64,000 nucleotides of DNA from Enterococcus crotali (GCF_000633635.1 NZ_AYPQ01000005.1:194260-258259), one strand, 5' to 3'. Numbered from the stretch's first letter, positions 8,590 to 16,068 are shown. The notes: a model not told the origin generated them from the sequence alone. Numbers and translations are program-made.

Positions 8590-10104
8590 ATGAAGCAAAC
8601 GTTGTTGGTATTACAAAGTGAAGATACACAAATCAAAAATGTAGCTGCAGCAATCAAGTATTGCTATAAAAAAATCATATTCAATCAGGAAAATCGCTCA
8701 AGCTACATACAGTACCTTGCCCAGTTTCTAGAAGAGCAAACACCAAAAGAATTTTTGAACACATGTAAACAATTAAGAGCGTTCTCTTATGGGCGAAGTG
8801 GTTGGAACTGGTTAGAAATTAATCAATCTGTTTTGCGTAATCAGATATCTAACGATTCAGCTGTATTTTGGTCGTGGCTAGTTTGTCATCCAAATGGCTA
8901 TGTTAGAGAAGTGGCATTAAAGAAATTGGTTGCTGGAACTTTTACCGGTACATTCCCATTTTTACTCGTTACATTAAATGATCATGTTGGACAGTTAAGA
9001 GAATTGGCATTACAAGAAATAGATAAAAGAGTTGAGCAGGAAAATGAAGATACTATTATTTTCTCTCTGCCATTGATCAAACGTTTAAAGGCGTTAGAAC
9101 AAAATGAAAATCTAGTAGTTTATGATCAACTCAACACCTATTTAATGAAGCAGCCTAATCTATTACTAAAAGCGCAAGAAAACAAGGACATCTACATTTC
9201 AAGGTATGCTTTTGAATTAAGTTTTAAGCTCAATGAACAATTAAGAACGCAAATGATAAACAATGGGCTGAAAAAAACAGATCGGCTTATTTTAAGTTGG
9301 ACATTTCAAACTATACAAAAAGAAGCGCAATGGGAAATAGACTATCTCACTCAACTATTGCATCATCCGCAAATGATTATTCGGAAATTAGCCTGTGAGT
9401 GGTGTTATTGTAATCGAGTTCAAGAGGAACGAATGCTTCCAAAGTTATTAGACCAATCAACCGCAATCAAATATCTAGCACTAGAATATGTGAAAAAGCA
9501 ATTTCCAGAAATCGATTGCAGAGAATATTATCTCCAGCATTTGACAGCTGATCCAAGCAATGCACTTCATGGATTAGCGATCGTACAAGATAAGAGAGAT
9601 AAAAAACGGATGCTTCCGCTGATCAATTCAAACAAAAAGAGGATCAGAGTATCCGTGTTAAACTGGGCGGGCTGTTTGCCTTTGAAAGAACAACTTCCTA
9701 TTTATATTGATTGTTTGTCAGATGTTTCCAGAGATGTGAGAAGTATAGCCGTAGACCAATTGATGCAACAATATTCATTATCGATCAAGAAGCAGTTAAT
9801 GCCTTTATTTAAAGAAAAACAAGACACACGTTTTCAATTGAATGTCATTAAAATTCTTGGTGAAGAAAGCAGTAAGGATTATTTTTTTGATTTAGTGGCA
9901 TTGTATGTGGATGCGACGAATGAATTAGTGAAAGCGGCGATTGAACAGCAGCTTACTGGTTGGTTGCTTAGTTGGAATCGGCGGTTCTTCTTTAGATTTA
10001 GCTTAAAAGATAAGGTAGAGTTGGCTTACATGTTGAGGAAAAATTATGAGAAGTACTCGATGGGTGTTCTGGTTGTGGTGGAGAAGGTTTTGGGATCAAA
10101 GTAA
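8590..10104 (+). CDS. HEAT-like alpha-solenoid protein, function unknown
   Basis: A 504-aa soluble protein, almost wholly alpha-helical, with repeated helical pairs of about 35-40 residues that look HEAT-like, for example NGYVREVALKKLVAG (near 98), DHVGQLRELALQEID (near 136), RKLACEWC, IKYLALEYVKKQF and VSRDVRSIAVDQLM (near 380). No catalytic motif or signal peptide is visible. GAGGAG (8580-8585) precedes the ATG. The next gene starts 20 bp later and is probably co-transcribed. HEAT-like proteins usually bind proteins or nucleic acid; no specific role can be given. Confidence 0.6.
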   Translation: MKQTLLVLQSEDTQIKNVAAAIKYCYKKIIFNQENRSSYIQYLAQFLEEQTPKEFLNTCKQLRAFSYGRSGWNWLEINQSVLRNQISNDSAVFWSWLVCHPNGYVREVALKKLVAGTFTGTFPFLLVTLNDHVGQLRELALQEIDKRVEQENEDTIIFSLPLIKRLKALEQNENLVVYDQLNTYLMKQPNLLLKAQENKDIYISRYAFELSFKLNEQLRTQMINNGLKKTDRLILSWTFQTIQKEAQWEIDYLTQLLHHPQMIIRKLACEWCYCNRVQEERMLPKLLDQSTAIKYLALEYVKKQFPEIDCREYYLQHLTADPSNALHGLAIVQDKRDKKRMLPLINSNKKRIRVSVLNWAGCLPLKEQLPIYIDCLSDVSRDVRSIAVDQLMQQYSLSIKKQLMPLFKEKQDTRFQLNVIKILGEESSKDYFFDLVALYVDATNELVKAAIEQQLTGWLLSWNRRFFFRFSLKDKVELAYMLRKNYEKYSMGVLVVVEKVLGSK

Positions 10105-10124
10105 AATTATCAGTGGAGGAATAA

Positions 10125-10478
10125 ATGAACCGACTAATTGAAGAACACGTGCTGCAAGCGGTTGAAGGATATCAAGAAGATTCGTTTATGTATTTACTGC
10201 ATGAAAAAAACTATATTGATTTGAATGCGTTCAAACATTTGATTACTTTGTGTGAGCAGTTGATCGATTTTTATAAAGAGAACGGAAAAACAGAGAATTA
10301 TGTAAAGGTTATTCGAATGGTTTTGGATCGGTTTGAGTATATCCTTATGAATTGGAGTTATCATCTTAGTGAGAATGATTTATTTTATATCAAGAATTTT
10401 CAGGAGATGGAAGAGAATGAAAATATATTGTTGATTAATGACGAGATAAGACGAATCACTGGATTGTTGATTTTTTAG
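10125..10478 (+). CDS. hypothetical 117-aa helical protein
   Basis: GGAGG (10114-10118) sets the start, 20 bp after the HEAT-like gene. The protein is acidic and helical with no transmembrane segment and no motif I recognise. Its position suggests it works with the upstream protein. Homologues were not identifiable by eye. Confidence 0.6.
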   Translation: MNRLIEEHVLQAVEGYQEDSFMYLLHEKNYIDLNAFKHLITLCEQLIDFYKENGKTENYVKVIRMVLDRFEYILMNWSYHLSENDLFYIKNFQEMEENENILLINDEIRRITGLLIF

Positions 10479-10619
10479 ATTAAACATGCAGAAAGTATTT
10501 TATAATTATTAGACTTTAGAGCTAATAGTTATAAGATGCTTTTTATTACATTAAATTAGTGCTTTTCAAGTTGCAAATTAAAATTTTATAGCATAAAAGA
10601 TTCCTTATTTTGAAAATAA

Positions 10620-10629
10620 TTGTTACAAT
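10620..10629 (+). promoter_or_regulatory. extended -10 promoter of the GIY-YIG/helicase cluster
   Basis: TTGTTACAAT contains TGT followed by TACAAT (10624-10629), an extended -10 about 20 bp before the chosen start codon. No good -35 is seen. Confidence 0.4.
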
Positions 10630-10650
10630 GTGTGTGGGAGAGTGTCGTTT

Positions 10651-11739
10651 ATGAATTATGAAGATGATAGTATAAAAATCCAGATTAAAGAATATGATTT
10701 TTGTGAAGAAGAGGTTGAAAAGTTAAAAGATCCTTTTGAAACAAACTATCCTATTTTGTATATCTTACATAATACAGATAAAAAGAAAAAACCAGAAATT
10801 TATGTAGGACAAAGTAGACGCTTTAATAAACGGATGTCAGAACATCTGAAAAGTAATAAAAAATCTATGATGAAGAAAATCGTTATGATCGGACACGATA
10901 CATTAAATGTATCTGCAACGTTGAATATAGAGACCAATTTAATTAATTATTTGCTTGCAGATGAAAAATATAAGGTTGAAAATAGAAGCCAAATTAAAGG
11001 CAGTGAATCCCATAATTATTATAATAAGAGATATTATGACGAAGTATTATTTCCTAAAATATGGAGAAAGTTAACAAAGGAAATAGTTGTTGAACCTAGA
11101 GTTAATTATTTGAAAAACAAAGACACTTTCAAATTATCGCCATTTCGTGGATTATCACCTGAACAACAAGATTTAAAAGAAAAAGTGATTGATTTTTGTA
11201 AACGAAGTATGGATGATACTGAAAATGAACATCATGTCTTTTTTATTGCAGGTGAAGCGGGGACAGGCAAGAGTGTGGTTTTGAGTTCTATTTTTAAAAC
11301 AATTCAAGATTTAGCTGAAAAAAAGGAAAATAATGCGTTTGCTAATTTTAATCAAGATAATAATTATCTTTTAGTGAATCACAATGAAATGTTGAAAACA
11401 TATAAAAAGATAGCTGAAAGTTTACCAAATTTAAAAAAGAAAGACTTTATGAAACCAACAAGCTTTATCAATGCTGTTGATAAAGGAAAGCTAAAACATG
11501 CAGATATCGTGTTAGTGGATGAATCTCATTTACTACTTTCTACGAAAGATAAGTACAATAGTTTTGAATATGAGAACCAATTAGAAGAGGTTATCAAAAG
11601 AAGCAAAGTTACGATTGTTGTATTTGATGAAAAACAAGTGTTAAAGCTAAAAAGCCACTGGAATGCAGATAGTCTTGTTAAAATAAAAGATAAATATCCA
11701 ATTCATGAAGAGTATCATTTAACGACTCAGTTAGAATGA
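10651..11739 (+). CDS. GIY-YIG nuclease fused to DUF2075 helicase, N-terminal part (frame-broken)
   Basis: The first 100 residues carry a GIY-YIG nuclease core (PILYILHN then IYVGQSRRFNKRMSEHLK). From about residue 165 follows a DUF2075 (Schlafen group 3-like, SF1-type) helicase domain with Walker A GEAGTGKSVV and Walker B DIVLVDESH. The frame ends at TTAGAATGA in the middle of a conserved helicase segment (LTTQL, expected R-M-K). The start at 10651 has GGGAGAG at 10637-10643; a GTG at 10630 is possible. The remaining helicase motifs are in the next frame. A single missing base near 11733 would explain the split; ATGA-coupled expression of two chains is the alternative. Confidence 0.78.
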   Translation: MNYEDDSIKIQIKEYDFCEEEVEKLKDPFETNYPILYILHNTDKKKKPEIYVGQSRRFNKRMSEHLKSNKKSMMKKIVMIGHDTLNVSATLNIETNLINYLLADEKYKVENRSQIKGSESHNYYNKRYYDEVLFPKIWRKLTKEIVVEPRVNYLKNKDTFKLSPFRGLSPEQQDLKEKVIDFCKRSMDDTENEHHVFFIAGEAGTGKSVVLSSIFKTIQDLAEKKENNAFANFNQDNNYLLVNHNEMLKTYKKIAESLPNLKKKDFMKPTSFINAVDKGKLKHADIVLVDESHLLLSTKDKYNSFEYENQLEEVIKRSKVTIVVFDEKQVLKLKSHWNADSLVKIKDKYPIHEEYHLTTQLE

Positions 11740-12383
11740 AAGCAGCTCCTGAAATTGTACATTGGGTAGATTCATTTGTGGATCGAAAAATTTTGCCATT
11801 TCCTATAATTACTAGAAGAGAAAAGACTGAAGCAAAAAAAAGATATAGCGATGAAGAGTTTGATTTTCGTTTTTTCTCTAGTGCTGAAGATATGCGAATG
11901 GAAATAGAAGCAAGAAATCAAAAATCAGGATTAAGTAGAATAGTTTCAACTTTTGACTATATCCATAAAAAGGATGGCGGAGAGTATCTAGTTGAAGAAG
12001 GGGATTTTTCTGCACCATGGAACCGTACAGACTACAAAAAGAGCTGGGCAGAGGAAGAAGAAACAATCAACGAGGTTGGATCGATTTATACAATACAAGG
12101 GTTTGATTTAAACTATGTAGGGGTGATTTTAGGCCCTTCAATAGGATATGATGCTGAAAAGAATGAATTAAAAATCGACATTGAAAAATACAAAGATTCA
12201 GAAGCATTCAAAAGTCGTGATGGAATCGAAAATATCGATAAAGTGAAAGAACAAATCATTTTGAATTCGATCAATGTTTTGTTAAAAAGAGGGATCAATG
12301 GTTTATATATTTACGCAAGTGATGATAAACTCAGAGAGAAGTTAATGACGATTCAGAAGGAGAAATCAAAATGGACGAATTAA
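11736..12383 (+). CDS. DUF2075 helicase, C-terminal part (frame-broken)
   Basis: The 215-aa frame starts with an ATG that overlaps the upstream TGA (ATGA) and lacks a clear ribosome site. It opens with MKAAPEIVHWVDSFVD, the segment that follows the Q-x-R-M-x motif in DUF2075 proteins, and contains the late helicase motifs, including SIYTIQGFDLNYVGVILGP near residue 118. Without the Walker motifs upstream it cannot act alone. It overlaps the MazG gene by 13 bp, so the cluster is tightly coupled. Confidence 0.75.
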   Translation: MKAAPEIVHWVDSFVDRKILPFPIITRREKTEAKKRYSDEEFDFRFFSSAEDMRMEIEARNQKSGLSRIVSTFDYIHKKDGGEYLVEEGDFSAPWNRTDYKKSWAEEEETINEVGSIYTIQGFDLNYVGVILGPSIGYDAEKNELKIDIEKYKDSEAFKSRDGIENIDKVKEQIILNSINVLLKRGINGLYIYASDDKLREKLMTIQKEKSKWTN

Positions 12384-12700
12384 TCAAGAAAGTTAATCAA
12401 TTCAGAGATGACCGAGACTGGCGACAATTTCATAATCCAAAAGATTTAGCAATTTCGATTTCTTTAGAAGCTTCTGAATTACTGGAGAACTTTCAGTGGA
12501 AAACAAGTGAGGAAGCGAAAGAGAAGAATCAAGAAAATATTGAACAGGAATTAGCGGATGTGCTGATTTATAGTTTGATGTTGGCATCTGATTTGGAGTT
12601 GGATGTTGAAGGGATTATTGAAAAGAAACTGGAGTTGAATGATAAGAAGTATCCAGTTGAGAAGAGTAAAGGGAATAAAGAGAAGTATACAGAACTATAG
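12371..12700 (+). CDS. MazG-type nucleotide pyrophosphohydrolase
   Basis: A 109-aa all-alpha NTP pyrophosphohydrolase of the MazG/RS21-C6 type. The metal-binding signature ISLEASELLENFQW (near residue 28) and EQELADVLIYSLML (near 57) supply the EExxE and ExxD ligands. AAGGAG (12357-12362) sets the start inside the end of the helicase gene. Such enzymes hydrolyse (d)NTPs to monophosphates. Here, next to a nuclease-helicase, the enzyme could deplete or sanitise nucleotides during phage infection; that role is inference from context. Confidence 0.85.
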   Translation: MDELIKKVNQFRDDRDWRQFHNPKDLAISISLEASELLENFQWKTSEEAKEKNQENIEQELADVLIYSLMLASDLELDVEGIIEKKLELNDKKYPVEKSKGNKEKYTEL

Positions 12701-12723
12701 TCGTTTTATTAAGGGGAATCAAT

Positions 12724-14043
12724 ATGAATGAATTGTATGATTATTTAATCAATGAACTAGGTTTTAGTTGTCCAGAGGATGTAGAAATTTATATTAAGCA
12801 AAATAGTATGGAAAACATTGAAGCAATAATAGAATTTATTATAAAGGTTTTTTCAATGACTGAATCATTAGGGACAGGAATCAATAATTCAATATTTAAT
12901 TTCAAAGTTAACTCATCACTTTCAGGTGGAGGTTTTCCTTGTAGTGAACTAAGTTGCCGAATGAAAAATTTAGAATCATTGATACGTTTTTCGGTACTAT
13001 ACGCTGAAAAAGTTATTATTAAAAATCCTATGGATAAACATTATTCTAATTTACAAAATAACGAACTTTTTTTAGAGGAACTTTATATTGACATATGTAT
13101 ATTATTAGAGTTGAAGGAATTAGTTATAAATGAAATTGTTGTATTTGAGTCATCTTATGTATGTCTGTGTCAAAACTGTTTAACACAGGTTGAGAATAAA
13201 AAAAAGAAAATATTGTTTCAAATGGATAAAACATACGATTTAATGTCACAGAGGTTTGAAAATAATACTTTGTGTAAAGCAATTAGTTACAATAATATGC
13301 CAGAAATTGTTATTTCTGGTTCTGAGGAATTTGATTTACATGAAACCTTTGCTATTCCGAGTGGAAATCAATTAGAATATATTGAATCAATACTTAAAAA
13401 AACAAATAACGTAGGTAGAAATCTGAGTCCTACAGAAATTAAAAGTTTAGGTTTATCTAGTAAATTTATTTCACCATCATATGATGATGTTTTGTTAAAT
13501 ACGCTAGAAGTTGTTAAAAATCAGACTTCTTATCTTACAAACAGAAGACTAGATTATTCCTTTTTGGCTGATTTGAATCAGCAACAGAATACTCAAATGG
13601 ACTTGCTAAATCATAGTCTAACAGTTGTTCCAGAAGTTAAAATATCTAAGATAATGGAATTGAGAAAGAAAGAAGGTGGGGCTTTTGAGAATTATAGAGT
13701 TACAGTTAGCAAAGAATTACAAGGAAGAAACTTTAATTCTTCCCAAGAATATGTTGATTTTAATAAGGATGTCATTGTTCCAGAAATAGAAAAAATGAAC
13801 AGAGCTCTTGAAGTAAATAGAAAGTATTTGTTTAAAGACATTACTAAGGATATCATCTTTTATTCAGGAGTACTAGCTGTTGGTTCATTTGCTGGTGGTA
13901 TCGTAGCAAGTGCTTCTCAGCTGCTTAGTGCTATTGGAGGCGTTAGTTCAATAAAAAAATTATACGATAAAAGCTTTTCAAATGACACTCAAAAAGAGAT
14001 CGCAAAAAATCCATACTATTTTTTATGGAAATTAAAAGGATAG
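12724..14043 (+). CDS. unknown 439-aa protein with C-terminal membrane segment
   Basis: AAGGGGAA (12712-12719) precedes the ATG, 23 bp after the MazG gene. The protein is mostly soluble and helical. A Cys cluster, VCLCQNCLTQ, occurs near residue 146; a charged central region leads to a hydrophobic stretch near residues 375-405 (IIFYSGVLAVGSFAGGIVAS) that could insert in a membrane. I recognise no family. The base composition looks more AT-rich than the flanking housekeeping genes. A terminator follows at once, so it is the last gene of the cluster. It could be a membrane effector, but this rests on layout only. Confidence 0.6.
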   Translation: MNELYDYLINELGFSCPEDVEIYIKQNSMENIEAIIEFIIKVFSMTESLGTGINNSIFNFKVNSSLSGGGFPCSELSCRMKNLESLIRFSVLYAEKVIIKNPMDKHYSNLQNNELFLEELYIDICILLELKELVINEIVVFESSYVCLCQNCLTQVENKKKKILFQMDKTYDLMSQRFENNTLCKAISYNNMPEIVISGSEEFDLHETFAIPSGNQLEYIESILKKTNNVGRNLSPTEIKSLGLSSKFISPSYDDVLLNTLEVVKNQTSYLTNRRLDYSFLADLNQQQNTQMDLLNHSLTVVPEVKISKIMELRKKEGGAFENYRVTVSKELQGRNFNSSQEYVDFNKDVIVPEIEKMNRALEVNRKYLFKDITKDIIFYSGVLAVGSFAGGIVASASQLLSAIGGVSSIKKLYDKSFSNDTQKEIAKNPYYFLWKLKG

Positions 14044-14101
14044 CAATTTAAATAAACTAAAATTTATGTGACAATTTTGGGATTTTGAATAATAGTACAA
14101 G

Positions 14102-14143
14102 TAAACTAGGGACACTCAAACCAGTGAACCTAGTTTATTTTTT
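14102..14143. terminator. bidirectional terminator
   Basis: TAAACTAGG (14102-14110) pairs with CCTAGTTTA (14129-14137), with TTTTTT after it. It separates the nuclease/helicase/MazG cluster from the convergent minus-strand gene. Confidence 0.75.
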
Positions 14144-14150
14144 ACAAACA

Positions 14151-14444
14151 TCACTTCGTCAAAGATTCACCTGCAATTTTCCTCTCCCCATCCAACTTCC
14201 TCACCTTCTCCTCCTCAATCGCCATCAACCTCAAAAACTCCTCAAAAAAAGCATGAAACAAATGCCCACAAGCATAATACTCCTTCACAACCTGCTTCTT
14301 ATTAATCGGTCCTTTTCGAAACTGAAAAAAATGATCCAACACAGCAAGAGGCTCCTCCCAAGACTGCAACCGATCTAACGTATGCTGCAAATCCGTAATA
14401 TCCTGATAAGGAATCACTTTTAAACTCTGACCTTCTTTTTTCAC
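14151..14444 (-). CDS. hypothetical 97-aa protein, GTG start
   Basis: On the minus strand GGGAGGAAC (14451-14459) stands 8 nt before a GTG codon at 14444. The product is a soluble, helical protein with a His- and Phe-rich centre (YYACGHLFHAFFEEFLRLM) and a basic, charged end. No family recognised. It is convergent with the defence-like cluster and shares its terminator. The ribosome site makes it a credible gene. Confidence 0.55.
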   Translation of the reverse strand: MKKEGQSLKVIPYQDITDLQHTLDRLQSWEEPLAVLDHFFQFRKGPINKKQVVKEYYACGHLFHAFFEEFLRLMAIEEEKVRKLDGERKIAGESLTK

Positions 14445-14871
14445 AACTCAGTTCCTCCCTTTTTAAAAGTACTCTTAAAACCAGTAACATGAAGCGTTGA
14501 ACAACACCATCCAACGCCCCATATACGTAACTCATATATCTGCGCATTGACTCAGGCAACTATTAAACAAACCAGTGATAAAAACGACTTACGCATGATT
14601 TTTCTAAGCCTGTCCGTATTCTTATCACTTTCTTCTCAAAGCAAAACAAAAAACGCTATTGTAGTAATCAGTGAGAAAAAGCCAGCTTTTCAATAACTTC
14701 CCAAAAATGCTTCAATACGAAAAGCGTATTGCTTCATTTTTAGTCCAGTTGCTCAAATCTTAACGACTTTTTATCATCCTAACTTAACCACCAATACCGT
14801 CATCAATCCCCTAGATAAAGCCCAAACCCTCCCTAAAATACAAAATCCCAACCAAAAGTTTCCAGACAGAC
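14445..14871. other. non-coding stretch with a bidirectional hairpin
   Basis: No supported protein gene. At 14704-14741 AAAATG / CATTTT and CAATACG / CGTATTG form a stem with a symmetrical CTT/CTT internal loop and T-runs on both sides, a likely bidirectional terminator. The rest holds nothing I can name. Confidence 0.5.
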
Positions 14872-14900
14872 TAGAAAATCCCAGTAAAATTAGGTACAAT
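14872..14900 (+). promoter_or_regulatory. promoter of structured RNA copy 1
   Basis: TAGAAA (14872-14877), 17-nt spacer, TACAAT (14895-14900), preceded by TAGG. The same -35, spacing, TAGG and -10 recur before copy 2 at 15262-15290. Confidence 0.6.
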
Positions 14901-14905
14901 AAAAG

Positions 14906-15009
14906 AGCTAGTGCTTTTGTGCTAGCAATTGGCAACTTGTATAGATAGTTTACGCTGTCTATGCAAGGCTTCATCATCTGATTGCTGTCAGAGGGTGAAG
15001 TGCCTTTTT
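14906..15009 (+). ncRNA. structured RNA, copy 1
   Basis: About 100 nt with three hairpins in order: GCTAGTGC/GTGCTAGC; CTTG-ATAGA/TCTAT-CAAG around AGTTTACGCTGT; and GGCTTCA-TCTGA/TCAGA-TGAAGTGCC with loop TTGCTG, followed by TTTTT (15004-15008), so the last hairpin doubles as a terminator. The sequence is about 70% like copy 2 at 15297, with loops conserved and stems changed in compensating ways. No protein-coding potential is conserved between the copies. I do not recognise the RNA family. It lies near a type I toxin locus and could be an antitoxin-like or regulatory RNA. Confidence 0.65.
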
Positions 15010-15010
15010 G

Positions 15011-15057
15011 CTTTGCACCAACACAATTGACCAAAGAGCAGAGTGGTTGATGCAAAG
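15011..15057. repeat. inverted repeat after RNA copy 1
   Basis: CTTTGCA (15011-15017) pairs with TGCAAAG (15051-15057), with further pairing of CAAC and GTTG inside. A similarly placed stem follows copy 2 (15454-15497). Confidence 0.5.
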
Positions 15058-15159
15058 TACAAGGTGAACGAAGTGAACGTTTTTTCCTTGTCTTATATCT
15101 ATGATGAATCATTTGTTTTACTTTGAACGAAACCTCCTTTTACTAGATTTGTAGAATAG

Positions 15160-15196
15160 AAAAAAACGATATCAGGTAACATCACCCAATATCGTT
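15160..15196 (-). terminator. minus-strand terminator between the two RNA copies
   Basis: Read on the minus strand, ACGATAT and ATATCGT enclose a loop with inner GGT/ACC pairing and are followed by TTTTTTT. It implies a leftward transcript that crosses RNA copy 2 in antisense. Confidence 0.6.
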
Positions 15197-15261
15197 CACA
15201 ATAGTCCAAAGAATCATCTACCACTTTTTCAATGTAACCCAAAGAGAATCCAAGAAACCTA

Positions 15262-15290
15262 TAGAAAAATAGGCAGACTTTAGGTACAAT
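15262..15290 (+). promoter_or_regulatory. promoter of structured RNA copy 2
   Basis: TAGAAA (15262-15267), 17-nt spacer ending TAGG, TACAAT (15285-15290); same architecture as copy 1. Confidence 0.6.
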
Positions 15291-15296
15291 GAAAGA

Positions 15297-15411
15297 AGCT
15301 AGTACATGTTGCTAGCACTATTGGCAACTTGTTTGGGCAGTTTACGCTGTCTTTACAAGGCTTCAAATGCTTGGTTGCTGCCAGGCTTTGAAGTGCCAAT
15401 TTATTTTTATA
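15297..15411 (+). ncRNA. structured RNA, copy 2
   Basis: Paralogue of the RNA at 14906. Hairpin 1 is GCTAGTACATGTTGCTAGC-like; hairpin 2 keeps CTTGT/ACAAG and AGTTTACGCTGTC; hairpin 3 keeps GGCTTCA/TGAAGTGCC and loop TTGCTG, but the inner stem is CTTGG/CCAGG instead of TCTGA/TCAGA, so U-A has become C-G and A-U has become G-C. The U-tract after GTGCC is imperfect (AATTTATTTTT); a stronger terminator follows at 15422-15453. Pattern and promoter support a real RNA gene of unknown family. Confidence 0.65.
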
Positions 15412-15421
15412 TTCTGATTTG

Positions 15422-15453
15422 AACAGTTCATACCAATATGAGCTGTTTTTTTT
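15422..15453 (+). terminator. terminator after RNA copy 2
   Basis: AACAGTTCATA pairs with TATGAGCTGTT (one G-U) around CCAA, followed by a run of eight T. Confidence 0.7.
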
Positions 15454-15497
15454 ATTGCACATCACAGCGATTAATTGAAGAGCTGATGATGCGCAAT
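15454..15497. repeat. inverted repeat after RNA copy 2
   Basis: ATTGC (15454-15458) pairs with GCAAT (15493-15497), with CATCA/TGATG pairing further in. It matches in position the stem at 15011-15057. Confidence 0.4.
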
Positions 15498-15733
15498 ACT
15501 TGGCGACCGAAGATAGAGAAGTGTCCCTCGTTCTATTCTACCTCCTAAGTATATCCGAAAAGAATACGAACACGCAACATAATTTTTCTTACAAATACCA
15601 TTAAATAACATAAAAATTTGCTCCCTTATATATAAGAAAAAATAACAAAAAATTTTTTTCAAAATCTTAATTTTTCCCCTCTAATGACGACCAAATAAAA
15701 ATAAAATCGTTCATTCAAAAAGCTTAATTAGTA

Positions 15734-15742
15734 TGATATACT
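15734..15742 (+). promoter_or_regulatory. extended -10 promoter of the toxin mRNA
   Basis: TGA directly before TATACT (15737-15742), an extended -10 element about 55 bp before the toxin start codon. The -35 is weak. Confidence 0.5.
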
Positions 15743-15795
15743 TATCATTGTAGAGAAGTTATGACAGTGGCGACTTCCGAGAGGTGGTGGTGCTT

Positions 15796-15939
15796 ATGAA
15801 TGTAAGTGCTAAAATCTTTGAAAGGAGAAGCCTTTTGTCAGCATTGGATACAATTAAACTAATCCTAAGCTTTGGTATGTTTACCATCGCTTTAATTCGT
15901 TTAGTTGTAGAATTGCTTAAAAACGACAAAAAGAAATGA
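15796..15939 (+). CDS. holin-like type I toxin peptide
   Basis: A 47-aa peptide: short N-terminus, one membrane helix (LDTIKLILSFGMFTIALIRL) and a charged Lys-rich end, the layout and sequence style of putative holin-like toxins (TxpA/BsrG-type, Hol_Tox family) of Firmicutes. Such peptides insert in the cell's own membrane and are held off by an antisense RNA. ATG at 15796 follows AGAGGTGG; an alternative TTG at 15835 with AAAGGAG (15820-15826) would give a 34-aa form starting at SALDT. An opposing RNA with its own promoter overlaps the 3' end. Confidence 0.78.
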   Translation: MNVSAKIFERRSLLSALDTIKLILSFGMFTIALIRLVVELLKNDKKK

Positions 15940-15975
15940 CCGTTCATTAACTTTAGCCAGTTAAACGATCATTTC
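15933..15975. terminator. shared terminator of toxin mRNA and antitoxin RNA
   Basis: GAAATGA and flanking bases pair with CGATCATTTC, with inner TTAAC/GTTAA, and A/T-rich flanks on both sides. It includes the toxin stop codon, so the convergent transcripts can overlap here. Confidence 0.6.
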
Positions 15976-16053
15976 ATAATGATATAAAATACTTGCTACC
16001 GTCTTAAACGGCTCTACATAGGAGAGGTATGTTAGCGCATATCTCTCTTATCA
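15940..16053 (-). ncRNA. antisense antitoxin RNA (RatA-like position)
   Basis: A leftward transcript predicted from an extended -10 at 16060-16068. It would begin with a strong stem (GAGAGATATG with CATACCTCTC, 16022-16047), then a small hairpin CCGT-TTAAG-ACGG (about 15995-16008), and end in the shared terminator, overlapping the toxin 3' end. This is the convergent arrangement of TxpA/RatA-type systems. The RNA is inferred; only promoter and folding can be seen. Confidence 0.6.
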
Positions 16054-16059
16054 TATATA

Positions 16060-16068
16060 ATTATAGCA
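16060..16068 (-). promoter_or_regulatory. extended -10 promoter of the antitoxin RNA
   Basis: On the minus strand TGC followed by TATAAT (16065-16060), an excellent extended -10. Confidence 0.6.

Noticed and set aside
14302-14559. A minus-strand frame starting with a hydrophobic segment (YVYGALDGVVQRFMLLVLRV)
   Set aside because: It overlaps the better supported GTG-start gene at 14151-14444 in another frame and has no ribosome site of its own.
14774-15112. A 112-codon minus-strand frame with a hydrophobic end, opposite RNA copy 1
   Set aside because: Spacing from the nearest ribosome site is too long, and the equivalent frame opposite RNA copy 2 is not hydrophobic and not conserved; the RNA structure explains the conservation.
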